64,000 nucleotides of DNA from Azoarcus sp. CIB (GTDB lineage Bacteria > Pseudomonadota > Gammaproteobacteria > Burkholderiales > Rhodocyclaceae): NCBI RefSeq assembly GCF_001190925.1, contig NZ_CP011072.1:4402001-4466000 (forward strand), written 5' to 3'. A program made the position numbers and the translations under genes. Position 1 is the first letter of the stretch; each line of letters opens with the position of its first letter. Below, one piece after another: positions 61,664 to 64,000 of this stretch. Under the pieces are notes generated by a model that was not told the DNA's origin, ran no database searches, and saw only the letters and a list, made by a program, of their open reading frames with translations.

Positions 61664-62683
61664 TCACATGCGCTGGTGGCCGGCGACGCGCAGCGCGCCG
61701 TCGTCGAGCACGGCGAGGTTGCTGCCGGCGAGGAAGTAGCGCGAACCGGCGCGTGCGACCTGGGTGCGCCACGACACGTCGCCTTCCGCGACGCGACCGA
61801 GCTGCCATTGACCGCCGTCGGGCAGGGCGGTCGCCATCACGCCCTTGTCGCCCACCGCCAGCCAGCGGCCCTCGTCCCACACCACGCTGTAGAAGTGCTC
61901 GCGCGTGAAGGCCGGCACCTGCTGCCAGCTCGCACCGCCGTCGACCGTCACAAGCAGCGCGCCGGCCAGACCCGCGGCCACGCCGTGCTGCGCATCACGG
62001 AAAGCGACGCTCATCAGGCTGACCTTGTTCGGCATCTCGACGGTGTCCCAGGTCGCGCCGCCGTCGGCGCTCTTCATCAGCGCCCCGAACTCCCCCACCA
62101 GCCAGCCGGCGTCGCCGACGAAGGTGATGTCGTTCCATGCGCGGTCTTCTTCCGGAAGTACCCGCGTCCAGCTGGTGCCCCGGTCGTCGGAGCGCAGCAG
62201 TGCACCGAATTCGCCGACGGCCCAGGCCGCACCGTTGGCGATGCGCACGCGGAAAAGCTTGTTCGGATTGCTGCTCGCGGGGATCTCGGCGCGCGTCCAG
62301 GTGCGCCCCGCATCCGCGGTCACGACGACAACGCCGTTATTGCCGACCGCGATCGCGCCCTGTTCGTCCCACGCGGCGATGCCCTGCAGGTTCGCGTCCG
62401 TGCTCGACGCCTGGCGCGTCCAGGATTGGCCGCCGTCCTCGCTGCGTACGATCTTGCCGCCGGAGCCGACCGCCCACACGACACGGTCGTCCGGGGCGGC
62501 GACGCCGTAGAAGCTGTCGCGCCGCTCGATCGCCGGTGGTTCGACCTTCTGCACGACCGCCTCGGCCTTCACGAACAGCCCGGCGTACAGCAGGCCGCCG
62601 ACGATGACCAGCGGTGCGGACGACGTCATCAACGTGACGACGCCGCGGGCGCCGCCTCCATATTTCCTCAATCGACGCAGCAT
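61664..62683 (-). CDS. YCF48/BNR-type beta-propeller membrane protein
   Basis: Protein of 339 aa with an N-terminal membrane anchor (residues about 18-38) and a periplasmic seven-bladed propeller. At least four blades carry the BNR motif S-x-D-x-G-x-x-W (SEDGGQSW, TADAGRTW, SDDRGTSW, SADGGATW, TVDGGASW). The closest named family is YCF48/HCF136, an assembly factor of photosystem II, which is not meaningful here; the likely role is a scaffold for the MMPL exporter. ATG at 62683 has GGAGGAGAG upstream. Operon mate of the exporter (10 bp). Confidence 0.82.
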   Translation of the reverse strand: MLRRLRKYGGGARGVVTLMTSSAPLVIVGGLLYAGLFVKAEAVVQKVEPPAIERRDSFYGVAAPDDRVVWAVGSGGKIVRSEDGGQSWTRQASSTDANLQGIAAWDEQGAIAVGNNGVVVVTADAGRTWTRAEIPASSNPNKLFRVRIANGAAWAVGEFGALLRSDDRGTSWTRVLPEEDRAWNDITFVGDAGWLVGEFGALMKSADGGATWDTVEMPNKVSLMSVAFRDAQHGVAAGLAGALLVTVDGGASWQQVPAFTREHFYSVVWDEGRWLAVGDKGVMATALPDGGQWQLGRVAEGDVSWRTQVARAGSRYFLAGSNLAVLDDGALRVAGHQRM

Positions 62684-62812
62684 CACTCTCTCCTCCACGC
62701 CGTCGCACGGCGCGTGACTTTCGTTTTTTTGCGTAGCCGAGTCCCTGCAGGGCGTTCGCCCCGCATGGGTGTCGGTTGATCCGGGAATTCCGTCGGGCCC
62801 GCGGAGGGCCCC

Positions 62813-62842
62813 GGCCGGTGCCCCGCAAAGGAGGCACCGGCC
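62813..62842 (-). other. Stable hairpin between acxC and the envelope cassette
   Basis: GGCCGGTGCC (62813-62822) and GGCACCGGCC (62833-62842) make a perfect 10-bp GC-rich stem, next to a second one (GGGCC/GGCCC around 62795-62811). No T-run follows on the minus strand. It lies 36 bp downstream of the acxC stop within the 194-bp gap before the YCF48-like gene. It may stabilise the acxABC mRNA or reduce expression of the genes downstream. Confidence 0.55.
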
Positions 62843-62877
62843 CGCAGGCGCCGGGCTTACCGCCCGGCGAGGACGGC

Positions 62878-63384
62878 TCAGGCCGCCTTTTCAGGGATGG
62901 GCATGCCGACCCATTCCTTGTAGAACGCTTCGATGTCCGGCTCGAAGTCGTGAATCACCGGGTACCACGGGGTCGGCGCCTCGACGTCGTGCATCGTCCC
63001 GCAGGTCGGGCAGTAGTACTCGCGGTACACCTGCCACTGCGTATCCGGCGCCATCAGCTTGGGATACACCTCGGTCATCGCCTCCTCGGTGTCGCGCACG
63101 TAGATCGCCGCGTTGAGCTTCCAGTTCTCACGGTAGTCGCCGAACTCGTGGCCGCAGTCGCACATCGTGACCCACTGCTTGGTCTTCGCGGACTGCACGA
63201 TGTAGAGGTGCGGCCCCAGCGGCAGCACGATCTTGTCGGGGAAGGTGACCTTGGCCTGCAGCGCCTTCAGGTACTGCTCGAAGCGGCTGTTGTCCTTGGG
63301 CATCGACAGCATGCGGAAGGTGGTTTCCCAGTCGAGCGAGCCTTCGACGAGGTGGGCGACCTGTTCATTGGTGTAGGTAGACAT
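62878..63384 (-). CDS. acxC: Acetone carboxylase gamma subunit
   Basis: Small subunit (168 aa) of the ATP-dependent enzyme that carboxylates acetone to acetoacetate. The protein opens MSTYTNEQVAHLVEGSLDWE, as in the known AcxC proteins. Metal ligand motifs are MCDCGHEF (Cys75, Cys77, His79) and YYCPTCGTMHD (Cys125, Cys128, His132), fitting the zinc site of the gamma subunit. The ATG at 63384 has AGGAGC 10 bp upstream. It follows the alpha gene by 23 bp and ends the acx part of the transcript. Confidence 0.92.
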   Translation of the reverse strand: MSTYTNEQVAHLVEGSLDWETTFRMLSMPKDNSRFEQYLKALQAKVTFPDKIVLPLGPHLYIVQSAKTKQWVTMCDCGHEFGDYRENWKLNAAIYVRDTEEAMTEVYPKLMAPDTQWQVYREYYCPTCGTMHDVEAPTPWYPVIHDFEPDIEAFYKEWVGMPIPEKAA

Positions 63385-63407
63385 TTTCCAGCTCCTGGAT
63401 TCGGTGA

Positions 63408-64000
63408 TTACTCTTCGACCTGGACGACGGTGGTGACGTCGGGCAGGAGGGACAGGTCCATGCGGTGCTTCGAGCCGTAGGTCGGCACGCCGAGCTCGGT
63501 CTCCAGCAGCTGCCAGCTTTCCGGCAGGCTCCAGAAGGCTTTGAACTCGTTCGTGAACTTCTCCGACAGTGCGAAGCTGGTCGCGAACATGTGCTGCACC
63601 TGGACGGCCGCGTGCTTGTTGATGATCCGTTCGCGCTCCTCCTTCATCCACTCGCGCGTCGGCAGGGCGCGGGCGAGCCGCTCCTTGCGCATTTCGGCAC
63701 GACGGGCGGCGGTCTTCACCGCATCCACCACGAACGCACCCTTCGCGTCCTGCGTGAAGACCGCGCCATAGACCTTCTGCGCGTACTCCGGCAGCAGGAA
63801 CTTCTGGTTGAGGTCGTTCTCGATCGCCTTCGGCTCGCGATCGATCGGGTCCCCGAAGCCGGGCCCGCCGCGCAGGTAGTTCAGGTACAGGTCGTGGTTG
63901 TCGTAGCAGTCCTCGGTCGTCATGCACTGCTTGTCGCGCTTGACCACGGCCGTCGCGTCGATGTGACGCTCGTAGTCGGGACGCGTCGGATCGAGGTCAC
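63408..64000 (-). CDS. acxB: Acetone carboxylase alpha subunit, C-terminal part (runs off the right edge)
   Basis: The last 197 codons of a hydantoinase B-type subunit; the reading frame is open to position 64000, so the start is not in the window. NYLRGGPGFGDPIDREPKAIENDLNQKFLLPEYAQKVYGAVF (landmarks RGGPGFGDP and LLPEYAQKVYGAVF) is the conserved end of the family, and the tail ending TTVVQVEE precedes acxC. The alpha subunit takes part in the metal- and nucleotide-dependent activation of acetone. A Met and a Val inside the visible part are not the true start because upstream in-frame sequence (DLDPTRPDYERHI) is family-like. The beta subunit and promoter should lie to the right of the window. 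Confidence 0.88.
   Translation of the reverse strand, partial: DLDPTRPDYERHIDATAVVKRDKQCMTTEDCYDNHDLYLNYLRGGPGFGDPIDREPKAIENDLNQKFLLPEYAQKVYGAVFTQDAKGAFVVDAVKTAARRAEMRKERLARALPTREWMKEERERIINKHAAVQVQHMFATSFALSEKFTNEFKAFWSLPESWQLLETELGVPTYGSKHRMDLSLLPDVTTVVQVEE

Overview
The window is GC-rich bacterial DNA with dense genes, many 1-4 bp start/stop overlaps and strong G/C third-position bias. An acetone carboxylase operon with its sigma-54 activator, a PilS/PilR/type IV pilin locus, a Cus-type metal efflux system and TcdA, YbiB and DsbB homologues suggest a betaproteobacterium of the Rhodocyclales, such as Aromatoleum, Azoarcus or Thauera. This is inferred from gene content only; there is no rRNA or other taxonomic marker in the window.

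Layout. 1-3.2 kb: the end of a membrane protein with a likely frameshift, then a two-subunit molybdenum hydroxylase of the isoquinoline 1-oxidoreductase type. 3.3-10.8 kb: iron uptake, with three TonB-dependent siderophore receptors, a PepSY membrane protein and a divergent intergenic region carrying Fur-box-like sites. 11-13.7 kb: a rhodanese, a bestrophin-like channel and an AzlCD amino-acid exporter. 13.8-24.3 kb: copper/silver resistance. A response regulator, sensor kinase, DUF411 protein, unknown small protein and lipoprotein cytochrome c lie on the minus strand; cusF, cusC, cusB and cusA lie on the plus strand, with a cop-box-like palindrome between. 24.3-29.1 kb: an accessory cluster with two MNT/HEPN toxin-antitoxin pairs, an RHH/RelE pair, a type IV pilin with a sigma-54 promoter, and a REP-associated tyrosine transposase whose 5' end is tandemly duplicated. 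29.1-32.3 kb: pilR, pilS and a small PP0621-like gene. 32.3-40.8 kb: housekeeping and salvage genes, including an aminotransferase divergent from mtnA and a class II aldolase (possible DHAP shunt), two tandem beta-hydroxyacid dehydrogenases, YbiB, pirin, azoreductase and DsbB. 40.8-45.9 kb: a PilZ protein and an RND efflux operon with an AT-rich operator-like palindrome. 46-50.3 kb: CbiX, TcdA, a Sel1-repeat protein, an MBL hydrolase and a PatB-type C-S lyase.

50.3-64 kb: a minus-strand region that enters from beyond the right end. It encodes acetone carboxylase alpha (partial) and gamma, then a YCF48-like protein, an MMPL/RND exporter, a DUF1302 and a DUF1329 protein, then an AMP-forming acyl-CoA synthetase and both subunits of a 3-oxoacid CoA-transferase, and finally an AcoR/AcxR-type sigma-54 activator. 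Acetone would be carboxylated to acetoacetate, which is then activated to acetoacetyl-CoA. The four-gene envelope cassette in the middle has no assigned role.

Two dispersed intergenic repeat families punctuate the window: a CCCTTCAAGGGG-type element (four copies) and GTAGGGCGG...CCGCCCTAC double hairpins (six copies or fragments). No rRNA, tRNA, CRISPR array, prophage or complete insertion sequence other than the RAYT element was recognised.
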